A stretch of 64,000 bases of DNA from Uloborus plumipes (GCA_038373865.1 JAXGGA010001618.1:1-64000); one strand, 5' to 3'; positions 11,443 through 23,455 are shown, numbered from the stretch's first letter. Numbers and translations are program-made. The notes: generated from the sequence alone by a model not told the origin.

Positions 11443-11617
11443 CAGGTCCGTCATTTAAGGAGGGCGGGGGGGGGGGTCAATTGCCCCCCCCTGACCTTGA
11501 GAAATTAATGTTTTTACCTGTAAGTGGGTGTGGCTTTTGATGTTTTCCGATGAAATTGCACTGTGTTTGGACCCTTTTCCCCCCCCCCCCCTGGAAAAAC
11601 TTGAAATGACGTCCCTG
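11443..11617. mobile_element. hAT MITE with poly-G/poly-C core, copy 1
   Basis: A 175-bp element from caggtccgtcatttaagg to cttgaaatgacgtccctg, flanked by a perfect 8-bp duplication CTAGGGCA (11435-11442 and 11618-11625). Near its left side is a G run next to a C run, and near its right side a C run. The sequence between them is well conserved with the copy at 39952-40127 (both share tttccgatgaaat and cctggaaaaacttgaaatgac). It is non-coding. Confidence 0.9.
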
Positions 11618-11868
11618 CTAGGGCAGCCAAATGTTACTTTAATCATTTTTAGCCTACTTTCCCGTTAAAAATAAAAGAAAGACGAAAAAAGTATTAGAAG
11701 TAGGTTAATGCATCTAAAAAATATCGCCAAGTCCAAAAAATATCGCCAAGTTAAAAAAATAAAAATGTAAAATGAATGTCGAAAAATTAAAAATTTGAAA
11801 GTAGGGTATTGAGATGGGGAATTTGTGTGTCGGTCCGTCTGTCTGTCTGTCCCCCCCCCCCCCCTAAT

Positions 11869-12600
11869 AACTTTTGAATGAACATTCCGATTTGGACAAA
11901 CTTTTTTTTGTTGGAAAGATCTTGGCGAGTACAGCTCATTCCCATATTTGATTTCTCGATTTGAACAATTTTTGGTTCAACTTTGAACCGTTCAAACAAC
12001 CTGTCCTGCGATGCTAACTTTTGAGTGAACATTCCGATTTGGACAAACTTTTTTTTGTTGGAAAGATCTCGGCGAGTACAGCTCATTCCCATATTTGAAT
12101 TTTCGATTTGAACAATTTTTGGTTCAACTTTGAACCGTTCAAACAACCTGTCCCGCGATGCTAACTTTTGAGTGAACAATCCGATTTGAACAAACCTTTT
12201 TTTGTTCGAAATATCTTATCAAGGATACTTCATTCCCGTATTTACATTTCCGATTTGAACAATTTTTCGTTCAACATTGAACCGCTCAATCATCAAGCTG
12301 TCACCCCTAATAACTTTTGAGTGAACAGTCCGATTTAAATAAAAAACTTTTTTGTTCGAAGGATCTCAGCAAGGATACTTCATTACCGGACTTAAATTTT
12401 CCATTTGAGCATTTTTTCGTTCAACATTGAACCGTTCAAGCAACCTTTCCCCACCTAATAACTTTTGAGTGAACCGTCTGAATGGAATAAACCTTTTTTT
12501 TGTTTGTAAGATCTCGGAGAGCCTTTCCCATACATTCCCATATTTCGCTTTTTGATTTGAACCATTTTTCGTTCAATATTGAACCGTTCAGAAAAAAATT
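11869..12600. repeat. 147-bp tandem array, first block (five units)
   Basis: Units start at the anchor aacttttga(a/g)tgaac at 11869, 12016, 12163, 12312 and 12460, spacings of 147, 147, 149 and 148 bp. Each unit has ttccgatttg, a run of T with gttcgaa or gttggaa, gatct, cattcccatat, a gatttgaacaatttttcgttc block and ttgaaccgttca. Units diverge progressively toward the right end. The 130-codon minus-strand frame at 11787-12179 is the array read in one frame and shows no coding constraint that I can see. Confidence 0.9.
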
Positions 12601-13099
12601 AACATTAGCGTCTACGGGGAATTTAAGTTGAATGTTGATCCTGAACTTACAGTCGGATTTCCTTCAAACTAACTTTGTAAGAAAATAGATTTGATAAATA
12701 ATGTTTGTAAAGTACTTTTCTGAGTAATCTTCTGTGAGGACTCTGATTCCGACTCCGACTCCGCAAATATGGCGGAAATGCAGGCTCAGAAAAAAATGAC
12801 TGACTGTGCAGACGATTTTTTGTTTATTTATTCAATTGTTTTATTAGCCTACTTTCCCGTTAAAAATAAAAGAAACGAAAAAAGCAGTAAAACTGGCTTA
12901 ATGCATCTAAAAAATGTCGCCAAGTCCAAAAAATATCGCCAAGTAAAAAAAAATCGCCAAGTAAAAAAAAGTCAAAAAGAAACAAAAAAATGAAATAAAT
13001 ATCGAAAAATTAAAAATTTGAAAGTAGGGTATTGAGATGGGGAATTTGTGTGTCTGTCGGTCGGTCGGTCGGTCTGTCTGTCCCCCCCCCCCCCCTAAT

Positions 13100-13670
13100 A
13101 ACTTTTGAATGAACATTCCGATTTGGACAAACTTTTTTTTGTTGGAAAGATCTCGGCGAGTACAGCTCATTCCCATATTTGATTTTTTGATTTGAACAAT
13201 TTTTGGTTCAGTTTTGAGCCGTTCAAATAACCGGTCCCGCGATACTAACTTTTGAATGAGCAGTCCGATTTGAACAAACTTTTTTTTGTTCGAAAGATCT
13301 TTTCAGGGATACTTCATTTCCGTACCTACGTTTTTGATTTGAACAATTTTTTCGTTCAACATTGAACCGTTCAAAAAAGCTCTCACACCTAATAACTTTT
13401 GAGTGAACAGTCCGATTTAAACAAACTTTTTTTTGTTCGAAAGATCTCGGCAAGGATGCTTCATTACCGTATTTAAATTTTCAATTTGAACATTTTTTTC
13501 GTACAACATTGAACCGTTCAAACAACCTTTCCCCACCTAATAACTTTTAAGTGAACCGTCGGAATTGAATAAACTTTTTTTTGTTCGTAAGATCTCGGAG
13601 AGGCTTCTTCCCATATTTCACTTTTCAATTTGAACAGTTTTTCGTTCAAGGATGAACCGTTCAGAAAAAA
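13100..13670. repeat. 147-bp tandem array, second block (four units)
   Basis: Anchors at 13100, 13247, 13394 and 13542 give spacings of 147, 147 and 148 bp. The first and last units match the first and last units of the block at 11869-12600, so the whole 1.2-kb block was copied after the array had already formed and diverged. One internal unit was lost or never present. Confidence 0.9.
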
Positions 13671-13949
13671 TTTTAACATGAGCGCCTACGGAGAAATTTA
13701 AATTGAATGTTGATTCTGAACTTCAAGGCGGATTTCCTTCAAACTAACTTTGTAAGAAAATGGTTTTGATAAATAATGTATTGTAAAGTACTTTTCTGAA
13801 TAATCTGCTGTGAGGACTCTGATTCCGACTCCGACTCCGCAGACATGGCGGAAATGCAGGCTCAGAAAAAAATGACTGACTGGGCAGACGATTTTTTGTT
13901 TATTTATTTATTTGTTTTGTTTAATTTATTATTATTATGATTTTTTTTT

Positions 13950-14970
13950 GGCAGACGATTTTTTTTTTGTTAACAAAAATTTTTCATTTACGAGAGCATT
14001 TTATTCTTTATTTATATTTAACATTTGGCAACGGATTAAAAATGAAATTCAAGACATTTTATTAACGAACGAGTTTTTTTTTTCTTTCTTTGATAAAATG
14101 TGTTTTGAAGTTCTTTGTAATTTTTTTTTATTTGTTTATTTTTTTTTCTTTTGAAAACGATTGTGGAATTTTTCTACGGAAGAACTATAACAGTTACATT
14201 CTTTAAAAGGTGCGACAAAACTTAATTGACTCGTTTATTTAATTTTTACGTGTCTATTTCATCTGATGAGAGGGGTATATTTTGCTTTTAGAAATCAGCT
14301 TTAACTGCTATAGAGGTATGTTTGACATAATTTTCAGTTTCAGATAATCAAGAGAATATTGATCAGATGCTACAATGCTGATTTCGATGTACAGGAAAGT
14401 AGGCTCGTTTAGTTCTTGACAGAACTTCTTGTTTTATTTATTTATTATTTTTTTTTCTTGGCAGACGATTTTTTTTGTAACAAAATTTTTCATTCACGAG
14501 AACATTTTATTCTTTATATGTATTTAACAACTGGCAACGGATTAAAAGTGAAATTCGAGACATTTTATTAACGGACGAGTTTTTTTCCTTTTTTTTTTCT
14601 TTCTTTGATAAAATGTGTTTTGATGCTCTTTGCACTTTTATTTATTTATTTATTAATTTATTTTATTATTATTATTATTATTATTATTTTGAAAACGATG
14701 GAGAATTTTTTCTACGGAGGAACTGTAACAGTTACACTCTTTAAAAGGTGCGACAAAACTTTATTTATTCGTTAATTACTTTTTACGTGTCTATTTCATC
14801 TGATGAGAGGGGTATATTTTGCTTTTCGAAATCAGCTCTAAGTGCTAAAAAGATATGTTTGACATAATTTTCAGTCTCAGATAATCAAGAGAATAATGAT
14901 CAGATGCGAGAATGCCAATGTCGATGTACGGGAAAGTAGGCTCGTTTAGTTCTTGACAGAACTTCTTGTT
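13950..14970 (+). repeat. 510-bp tandem duplication
   Basis: Copy one starts ggcagacgatttttttt at 13950 and copy two starts at 14460. Shared landmarks include ggcaacggattaaaa, ttgataaaatgtgttttga, ctttaaaaggtgcgacaaaa, catctgatgagaggggtata and agttcttgacagaacttctt. A (TTA)n microsatellite lies in copy two at about 14661-14690. It is non-coding. Confidence 0.85.
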
Positions 14971-15225
14971 TTTTACTATTGTTGAAAACAAAATAGGAGT
15001 ATCTTTTTTATTTTTTACAATAACATCATTTTATTATTGTTCACATACGGGAATACGTTACTAAGGGGGGTACCGTAGGGCTTTGGTACTTTTTGTAGCA
15101 ATTAAACAGGCCCGTCATTTAAAAAATTTCTAGAAGGATAAGGAGCAAAGAGTTGGTTCAAATATTTCATAGTGAAAATACATATAAAATGGCAGTATTA
15201 CATTATGTTTTCAAAATACAGGAGG

Positions 15226-17236
15226 CAGGGTGTCAATGATTTAAATCAATTGATTTAAATCTGATTTAAATCGCGATTTAAATCAATTGATTTTTTTTTA
15301 AAAATCATCGATTTAAATCACTTTTTATTTTAATCCTTATAAAATTCTCTTGGACAATCTCAATTTCATTATTTTTGCCATTTTTTTAGAGCTTTGATTT
15401 CTATCTAATAAATCAAAAGTAATCTTACTCATCCCCCCTCCACAGATGGTGGAAGGTTGCAGTCCAAATAATATGTATGCACAAATAGCGCTAGTTTTTT
15501 TGTCTAATATGTAAAATAAAGAAAGTACATGCAGCTGCAGGGCAGGTGTTGCAAAGAGTTCAGGATTTAAGATAAATTTCCATTTAGACGAATAAGGGGG
15601 GGGGGGGGTATATTCGACGGGGTGGGGTTACTTTCGGGATTTTACAGAAATTTCTTTCTTTTTCTTTATTTTCATTACGGTTGAAAAAGTCATATTTAAT
15701 TAAAAAATTTTTGTATATAAATTTTTCATTGTACTTCTCATTTTTTTAAAATTTCATTGTAATGCTGCTTAATGTCTTTATTTTCTTTAATTTTCTGTAT
15801 AGTGTTTCATAATTTTGTTGATATTAAAAGTGATTAGAATTAGGGATGCACCGATAAGCAAATTGGCCGATTACCGATTAATCGGTGAATGAGAATCGGC
15901 AGAGCCGATTATGTTCGGGTTTATTATTTTTAATATTACCAATTTCACCCTCACTGTTTTTTCTCTTTCTAATATAATTCCGATTTTTAGAAATGGTTAT
16001 TTATTTGGTTTTTGACAAAACATTTGTTTTTCTCCATTTTTCCATGTTAAATGATTTCAAAATTTTATCAACTTCCTTTGAAATTTTTTAAATATTTTTG
16101 TAAATAAAGTTACATTAACACACTAGGCATAATAGTTATTAAAACAAATGGCGGGGGGGGGGGGGGGGGGGAGCTGTGATGAGCACTTTAATTTTGGGGT
16201 GTTCTTAATTTGAATTTGTTTTTCAACTATAAGTAACCATTTAATTCAAGACTTTTGTTCTTTGAAAATTTGAGGTTATTTAAAAGCAATAAGCTAAAGA
16301 GTAAAATATCGAGACATAAAAAATGTTGCAACATTGTTTATAAGTGTAGATTTATTCAGAATAGGAATATTAAATTATTAAATCATTTTATCTCAACTGA
16401 GAGGCAGCTTGTTATTATTATTTTGTATTTCATTCTTTGAATTATTTGTTTTCTTTTTACTCACTTCACTCTCGTAAAACGTATAATTCTTGTGTTTGCA
16501 GAAAATTATTTATTTCTTGTTTATAAATTTATTCATCGTAATATTGTGTTCAAACATCATTGAATTAATGTTATTTAAAACATCTTTTCCGCTGGTTGAT
16601 TAGCAAAATTTGACTGATTATAAATGAAATAAATATTAATGTTTTTGAATTCCAACTTAAAATTTCAGGAATTTGCAGAGGGTTATCTTTTAATATTCCA
16701 GTCAGTTTTACGTTCGTTTTTACGTCAACTATTTGTTTAATTTTTACTCTGTACACACTTTTTCATACTGTGTGTTATAGTAAGGATTTCAGAAAATTAC
16801 ATTTTTTCACTGTTAGTAAAACAATTTATCATAGTTTCTTGGTGAAGGAATACTTTAAAGGATAATATAAAAAAATATAAAAAAAATCACCGATTAATCA
16901 GCAAGATTTTGCCGATTATTAATAATTGGCAAAGTGGCCGATTAATCGGTAATGCCGATTAATCTGTGCATCCCTAATTAGAATCATATGTATTTGCATT
17001 GAATCCGGTTTTACATCATAGTTTTTTGGTGAAGCTTTACTTCAAAGGCGTTTTTGTATTTTTAAAAACTTAAAGGTAAGTCGTTCATAAATGTAAATTA
17101 ATTATTAACTGAAGTTTCTAATTTTTTTTTTTTTTTAAATAAAAAAAATCCGATTTAAATCAAAAAATCTGATTTAAATAAAAAAATCCGATTTTTTTTT
17201 ATTTAAAAAAAAATCATTGATTTTTTTTACACCCTG
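15226..17236. mobile_element. hAT element with ATTTAAATC-rich ends
   Basis: The left end cagggtgtcaatgatttaaa and right end attgattttttttacaccctg form inverted termini, with a perfect 8-bp duplication ACAGGAGG (15218-15225 and 17237-17244). Both subterminal zones repeat gatttaaat words (15236-15310 and 17148-17215). No transposase frame remains. A second hAT (15841-16976) is inserted, leaving about 0.87 kb of original element. Confidence 0.9.
15841..16976. mobile_element. nested hAT element (TAGGGATGCACCGA ends)
   Basis: A 1136-bp element starting tagggatgcaccgataagc and ending aatctgtgcatcccta. A perfect 8-bp duplication ATTAGAAT flanks it (15833-15840 and 16977-16984). Subterminal regions carry repeated ccgattaatcgg-type palindromes at both ends. 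The interior is A+T-rich with a G tract of about 18 near 16143 and no transposase. It sits inside the hAT at 15226-17236 and is therefore younger. Confidence 0.9.
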
Positions 17237-17244
17237 ACAGGAGG

Positions 17245-19130
17245 TAGGGTCAATTGACTTCCTCTTGTCCTGATTTCCCAAATAACAGGCCTGCAATTAA
17301 GCCCTGCATATAGGTCTAAAGGATTAATTCATGTTTTTTGCATATTTTTTTACAATAATTCCTCTCCATTGTCTTGAAAAGAAATGTGTTAGGACTTTAA
17401 AATATGAAAAAAAAACAAAGTTTCCAAAAATTATAGGGTTATGATAAAATATTAGCTCATTAATTTATACATGAATATTGTATAAATTATTTAAAATGGT
17501 TTAACGTGAATATTGTAATAACGTTCCATAGAGTTGTAATTCAACCTGATCATTATAAGGTTGACTCTCTAAATTTCGGAATAGCTAGGCATAGGTATTT
17601 AAAGACGATGTAGTAGAGATTTTATAGTGAAGGAAAGTTACTTTTTAATTTGAAAGCGGGAAACAGGAGGGGGGAGGGGGCAACAAATTTCAAGTTTGCT
17701 AGGGGTGGCGCAGAACTAAATCCAGCGCTGCCTCAACAGAATGAAATTTCAAACCACCTCTATTCAACGATTTGTTTTTTCCTGATGGGTGCTATTAAGC
17801 ACCAACATGATAAAATTAAACTTTGGATTAGGAAAGTAAGGGGCATCAAATTTCCTCTTAAGTGAAAATGGAAAAGGGGAGAGGGGAGGAAGTTTCTTCA
17901 GAACAGCAAATTAGAAACATTTAAAAGATTGTACATACAAAGGAGCCAAAGACATCAGTGGAAAATTTGCTCAACCTTTCAGGGGTGATTGTGAGTGCAT
18001 GAAAAAATACCTGAAAGTTTTAACGAGAAAATGTGTGTGGGGGGGGGGGCGTTTTTTTTTTAAACCAAGGTTCCTATTACTTAAGCACCCCTAATTTTAT
18101 AGTTAGACATACATAATAACTGATTGCTTTTCATATAAGCAAACAAACAAGACACATTTTATACAATAGATTAGTTTCATAGTTTTTGGTCAAAATACTA
18201 TGCATGCATTTAATTAAATTGCAAATGAGTAAAAAAAAGTTACTTTTGAGCTGGTGTTTTGCAAATTATTTCCAAAAAAAAATATATATTTCATTTATTT
18301 GTCTCCCAACTAAGGGTAATAAGCATCAAAAATGAGAGAAATTCAATTCTTAATAACGGATGCAAATAAATTGCATTGTTTAAAAGGAAGGCACCAAAAT
18401 CAAAAAAGATGCAAATAAAATAATTTATAAAAGTAAAAAAAAAATTAGAATGGCATTTTAACATTTCTATTTGTGAATATTATTAATAATTACACAGGTC
18501 TGCAAAAATACACTTTTTAAAAATTGTTTTGATTTAGTTAACTGATCTTTTTTTTTTTTTTTTGCGCTGATTTCAAAAAAGGCATTGGTTTTTTTCTATC
18601 ACATAACGCTTGCCTACAAAATAAAGTTGAAGTTTTTGAAAAAAGTACAAAAAAAACGGATAATTTTGAATTCTTTTAATTTTAACATTTAGTAAAAGCA
18701 TAAAAATAATCAAACCTAGTTAAAAGGAGCATAAAAGTGATGGACATGTGTTGCAAAGTTATTATAAGTCTTTGAGAAGGAATTCGCCAAGTCAGGTCCA
18801 TGATGAACAGGAAGAATAGCAGAACGTATATTGGTTGGGTATGAAATTTTTTTCTTTTTTTTTTTTTGATTTTCAAATTGAAACCTTGCGCTAAAGAACA
18901 AAAATTCTCGTCCTCACTGTGATTTTCGGGCTTTCTCCAATCATGGGTAATTCAAAACGAAGTGATTTCTTCTTACCTTGAAGCAATTGTCTCAGTTCTT
19001 CCAAACACATAGAATACACTATACTGGGAGACCAAGATTTATCTTAGTCCCCCAGTGAAACACCAAATTATGCAAAACACACCTTCTTAACAAAATTAGA
19101 AATGTTCCTAAAAGGACACAAAGCTTTTAG
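17245..19130. other. unassigned A+T-rich DNA
   Basis: Short open frames such as 17650-17865 (G-rich, beginning MKAGNRRGEG) show nothing I recognise. A G tract lies at 18039-18048. No terminal repeats were found. Confidence 0.4.
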
Positions 19131-19357
19131 AAGGAAAAATTGAAGACCAATGAAACGAAGAAACAAAAAGTTGAGCAAATTTTGAACAAGGAAGATACCG
19201 AAGCAGTTCCCGAAGTTTTACATTTTGGTCAAATCAACAGGAATACCCAGATAGATGATGCTAAAGTCTTGTTAGAGGCCATGCACAAGAATCTGTCGCT
19301 ACACAGCTATTATGCTGTATATTACGACGATGACCCAGTATACATTGGAAAAGCATT
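19131..19357 (+). pseudogene. 5' part of an interrupted reading frame, unknown protein
   Basis: An open frame runs from just after an in-frame TAG at 19128-19130 to the left border of an inserted element. It encodes a charged segment (KTNETKKQKVEQ...) followed by YYAVYYDDDPVYIGKAL. It continues in the same phase at 21645 once the insertion and one ATT copy are discounted. A ttttag just before 19131 could be a splice acceptor, but its pyrimidine tract is poor. I do not recognise the family. The Y-x-G... and YKWP pattern is reminiscent of small SH3- or Tudor-like C-terminal modules in arthropod transposon-associated proteins; this is inference. Confidence 0.45.
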
Positions 19358-21644
19358 GGCCCCGTTTATGCACGCTCCGGCTTTAACCCGGCGTGAAGCA
19401 GAAGGAGGAGAAATGCAGCATTGAAGCCGGGTTTTCAACTAGACCTGTTTTTGACAAAAGGCGATTTCTCTACCTTTTCCCCAGAATCCCTTGCGGAAAG
19501 GTTCTGGTTTCGTGGAAGTCGCGAAAGTTGTTTTTCGTTTTTATTCCTCAAATTGTTGATTTGAAATTAGCTTGGACGTTATGCCTTTCTTTCATAATTT
19601 ACAATATTACACAAATTAACTGATTTCAAAACATAGACTCCGTTTACATACATACTTATGCACTTTCCAGTATATTTTGTAACTTATTTTAAGTGGGCAA
19701 ACATCATTATTCTCGGGAATACTTTCCGATTCTTGGGAGAAAAAAAAACTCATTAATCTCAAACTTTTAAAATGAAATGTGTAGTAACAAAAGCACTTCT
19801 TGACAATACTGCGAAAAACAATTTCTATTCGTAAAAAATATGTTGGACAGTCTGTAATAAATAGGGGTATAGGGGAAGAGATGGTATTTAAAAAAAAACA
19901 GGGTTTTCGTTCTAATAGGCAAATTTTGCCACACATTTTTTTTTTAATGCAATAGAATGCATCCGTATTTATTTCCTCAGTTTTCAGTTGGAATGAAATT
20001 TGAAAAAAGTTTATGAATGCACTTGACATGTTTTCGATCGGGAAATGTTTTGGTAGTTTTGGCCCGTTGACCCTTTAATTTTACAAGATGACCTTTAATT
20101 GTTGCAAGTTGACCCTTTTATTTTATTTCTTGTTTCTGTACTAAATGTTTTGAATCCTGCGCGATATGGCTTTTATAAAAAAAAAGCGTTTATATTAGAA
20201 AAAGAAATCTCCCTTTCAGAAATTGGTTTTATAAAATGGCGCTAAAATTGTGAAACAAAATTGCCTGTTTTTTGGTTTCCGGATAAAATTTTCTGTAAAG
20301 TAGTAACTAAAATTTGAATTTTCCGATCTGAAATTCTCCATTTTGTTTGCTAAGATTGTGTTGACAAATCCATTAGATTGACATCATACCAACATGCTCA
20401 GACTTCATAATTGTCCAGATATTCCTGATTAAAATATTTTGTCCTGATTTGTCCTAATTTTTTAGTTTTCTGATAGCTCTCTTTTAGGTTCTGATCTTCC
20501 TGATTTTTTGCAGACTTATAAATTTTAGGGCTTCTAAACATGTTTTCAGTTTGTCCTTAGGAATAAATAAGATAGCCTTTTTTCCTAACTCTTTCTCTAA
20601 ACTCATAATTTTTAAAAGTTTAAATTAAAAATGCACTCATTAATCGGTAAATGGGCACTAAGACGATTAACATAGGGGCCAATTAGGAGGCTGCGATTTT
20701 ATTTTTGTTCTAAAATTGCTTTTGCTTAGAAGAAATAACTATGCTGAATGCATTTCAGCGCATTAATCGCCTGAGTGTTAATATTGTATTTAGTTTTTTT
20801 TTTTATTAAAATACATTTTTATTCAGAAAAAGAAGCAATGCTTAACGAATATATTACACCTAATAAATAGTTTTAAACTCTAGCTGTCGAGGGGGAAAAA
20901 CACATCACCCATAAACTAGGATTACAACAAGTGATAACGTGACATTGGCAGTAAGAAAATAATGTACAGGTCAATATTATACTTGTATATAGATACACAT
21001 GTGCATTACTAAATTTTTGCTCAATATCAAAAGTGACCTGGATTTTTTGTAATATTGTCAAATTTTTGTTTTCAAAGCCACTACGAAGTCTGCGTACTAC
21101 TCGCAATTCTTGACTGAAAAAGTGATTTTTACCACATACAATTTTGAAGCCACTTAAATAGAAAATATAAGAAATAGTGATTAAGACTTAGTAGAACGAA
21201 GTTTAATTTATCGAATAGTAACTTCCTTTTTTTCAGCAAAAATCTGTCGAAAAATTATGTAAACTTAAGAATATTTAGGAAAAAAGCTCTAAATTTAGGA
21301 ATTTGAGGATAATATAATTTATTTTTCAGTATTGCTAATCTTTCTATTTGAACAAAAGTATCAGTTGATCGAATATTATTTCCGTATTTGTTAAAAATGA
21401 TTTCAGAGATCTTCAGTTTTCTTCTTTTTGTTAGTTTTTCCTTGCGCACTAACGATACTTTGGCTAAGTAAAATAAACAACCGTACAGTCAATGCAGGAG
21501 AATCCACCTTCAATACCTCATTGATGAAGGAGAGAAATTTCTACCCCATTTGAAACCGGTTTCACCCCGGGTCGGTGCATAAACACGGCCTCGTGGGGAA
21601 AGCCGGGTTGACGCCGGGTTGAATCCTGCTGCATAAACGGGGCC
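19358..21644. mobile_element. 2.3-kb inverted-repeat DNA element, 3-bp target ATT
   Basis: Ends are ggccccgtttatgca and tgcataaacggggcc, a 15-bp perfect inverted repeat. Subterminal motifs such as aacccggcgt occur on both sides. ATT flanks it on each side (19355-19357, 21645-21647). A 3-bp target and G/C-rich ends suggest a PIF/Harbinger-like element, though the usual target is TWA, so the class is tentative. No transposase frame is visible. It sits exactly inside the reading frame described at 19131-19357 and 21645-21867. Confidence 0.7.
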
Positions 21645-21867
21645 ATTGAAAATAGAAGGGGAATTCGTTGAAATGAAGTTTTTGGAAAAAGGTGCGGGCA
21701 ATTATAAATGGCCAAAAAGGGACAAAATTGAAAGTGTAAATGTGAAATACTTCTTTTATAGTCCTGTGACCTTAAATGGGGCAAACCCATTTACAGTTGA
21801 TGAAACAGCCATCAACAGTGCATATAAATGCTACAAAAAGTTCTGCAAAGACTTTTGGAAAATATAA
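21645..21867 (+). pseudogene. 3' part of the interrupted reading frame
   Basis: Continues the frame broken by the element at 19358-21644. It encodes KIEGEFVEMKFLEKGAGNYK, then WPKRDKIESVNVKYFFYSPV and a short tail ending at a TAA. A possible polyadenylation signal AATAAA follows near 21896. The two halves give a C-terminal region of roughly 145 residues. The frame is free of stops on both sides, so the insertion is either recent or removed in some alleles or transcripts. Product unknown; it could be a host gene or an older transposon protein. Confidence 0.5.
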
Positions 21868-21899
21868 GTTAAATTTATACGTATATATTTTTCAAATAA

Positions 21900-23055
21900 A
21901 TTAAAACTTATGATGTGCTAAATTTATGTCTGGTTTACTTATTTATTTTTTCATGTATTTCTTACTAATTGCTATCATATTGTTGTTTTAAAAATGCCTT
22001 CCTTAGAAGAAAAACTGAGTGATCAATAATTGCCCCAGAAGTGATCAGGAATTACCCCGTTCTATGGGTATTTCCTGATCACTGAATATTTAAAATATTT
22101 CATATTCTATTTTTATTTTCAAAGAAAAGAAGTTTGCAGAGGATTTATATCATAAGCCACCAAATTTGCAGAAAAAATTAGAACACCAGTGCAAATAGTT
22201 TTTTTACAATACAGATGTTTGCGTGTTTGATCAGGAATTACCCCGGGTCACCCTAAGTCAATTCCAGGCGAAATTTGTGACTTATCTGACGGTGATGGAT
22301 TTTTTTCACTATTTTTCCCGTAATCAGCACATAAAATACTGTTGAAACCAATAGTTAAATATGCAACATTTTTTCATCGCAGACCTGTGTTATTAGTATA
22401 ATCACCGAAAATTTGAAAAAGCAAAAAAAAAAAAAAAACGGAAGTGGGAAGATAAAAGCATAATTTAAAATATTATATTTCCGGTATTTTCGATCATGAA
22501 AATACCAGAATCAATCATGAAAATACCAGAAATCCGGTAAAATACCGGAACACAATCACCCCTCCAACCTTTAAAGTGTGAATGGATAATAAAATTTTGA
22601 TAATTTTTGAATCAACGGCAAAGAAATTATTCTCCTAGTTTAGTTGAAAACTACGATACTTTCTTCTGTAATTATTTAACTCTATTTATATTTTTAGTTC
22701 AACAAAAAAATATTTATCTAATTGTTTCCCAGATATAAAAGCATGTAGAAAAGGTTGATATTTAGTGAAAGCAAAATTCTGTTGATAAAAACATTGTTTT
22801 TGGTGTAGTTTGGCAGAGTAATAATAATGTGAGATGTGGGAGTATAACTCTATTTTTTTATTTTTCTTTTATTTATTTATTTTATTTATTATTTTTTTTT
22901 TTGCTGCTTCGGCTTGAATAAACATATCTCTCATTAAAAAAGGAGGCGTCTCCGTTCCCCTCTCTGTCTTTTGTCAACAACGTTTAAGATCGTCCTATAT
23001 TTCGTTCTAAAGGGCTTAAACTTTTGTTTCCGAAGGAGAGTTCTTAAAAATTCCT
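21900..23055. other. unassigned A+T-rich DNA with one hairpin
   Basis: No gene was recognised. A short hairpin lies at 22040-22083, and related gatcaggaattacccc words recur at 22229-22244. Confidence 0.4.
22040..22083. repeat. short inverted repeat around gtgatcaggaattacccc
   Basis: The left arm agtgatcaggaattaccc and right arm gggtatttcctgatcact pair over about 18 bp with one or two mismatches and an 8-bp loop. A related direct copy (gtgatcaataattgcccc) precedes it and gatcaggaattacccc recurs at 22229. This looks like the end of a repeat element rather than a gene regulator. Confidence 0.6.
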
Positions 23056-23059
23056 GCCC

Positions 23060-23455
23060 TAACATCATTGAAAGTCAACTGAAATTACACTTTTCGAATA
23101 TTTGTCTGTCCTCTTAAAATTTCCAAAGATGACCTTTCAATTTTGAAAAAGTTCAAGGGTGAGTCCTAAATCTCCAAACTCCTAACATCTACGCAGATCG
23201 TCTAAAACCGCGTTTTTAAAGTAACATTTTCAAAAACAGTTCCAGGGGAGAACCCCCGGACCTCCCTTTCCCTAAAACAATCAGATATGATCTATAATTG
23301 TGTTTTTAAATTTCAATATCCAAAAATATCCAGAGAAGCGCCTCTGAACCTCTTCTCCCATAACAATACCAAAGATCGTTTAAAATGCATTCTTAAGACC
23401 AAATTCCAAAAAATTTCCGGGGGAGAAACCACCGTACCCCCTTTACTTCTGAGTA
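23060..23455 (+). repeat. degenerate tandem repeat with gggagaacccccgg words
   Basis: Three to four diverged units of roughly 110 bp. Each contains a version of 'aaatttccgggggagaacc', a run of C or CT, then 'aaagatcgtctaaaa' and 'tttttaaa'. Non-coding. The spacing is loose and the units are old. Confidence 0.5.

Larger units (their letters stand above)
11651..13915. repeat. tandem duplication of a 1.2-kb block
   Basis: Two head-to-tail copies: 11651-12845 and 12846-13915. Each begins agcctactttcccgttaaaa. Each then has atatcgccaag motifs, a gtctgtc-rich stretch with a poly-C tract, an array of 147-bp units, and a tail with ggcggaaatgcaggctcag and atgactgactg. The second copy lacks one array unit, which explains most of its shorter length. 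No protein-coding function was found. Long minus-strand frames here arise because 147 is divisible by three. Confidence 0.85.

Noticed and set aside
11787..12179. 130-codon minus-strand protein with internal repeats (FERFKVEPKIVQIE).
   Set aside because: It is a by-product of the 147-bp tandem unit, whose length is a multiple of three. Diverged units break the frame.
11869..13670. Regularly spaced repeats as a CRISPR array.
   Set aside because: The whole 147-bp unit repeats, with no short-repeat and unique-spacer structure, no cas genes, and a eukaryotic context.
19616..20029. 137-codon minus-strand frame.
   Set aside because: It lies inside the 19358-21644 element, is rich in Phe, Ile, Cys and Lys as expected from A+T-rich DNA, and has no recognisable motif.
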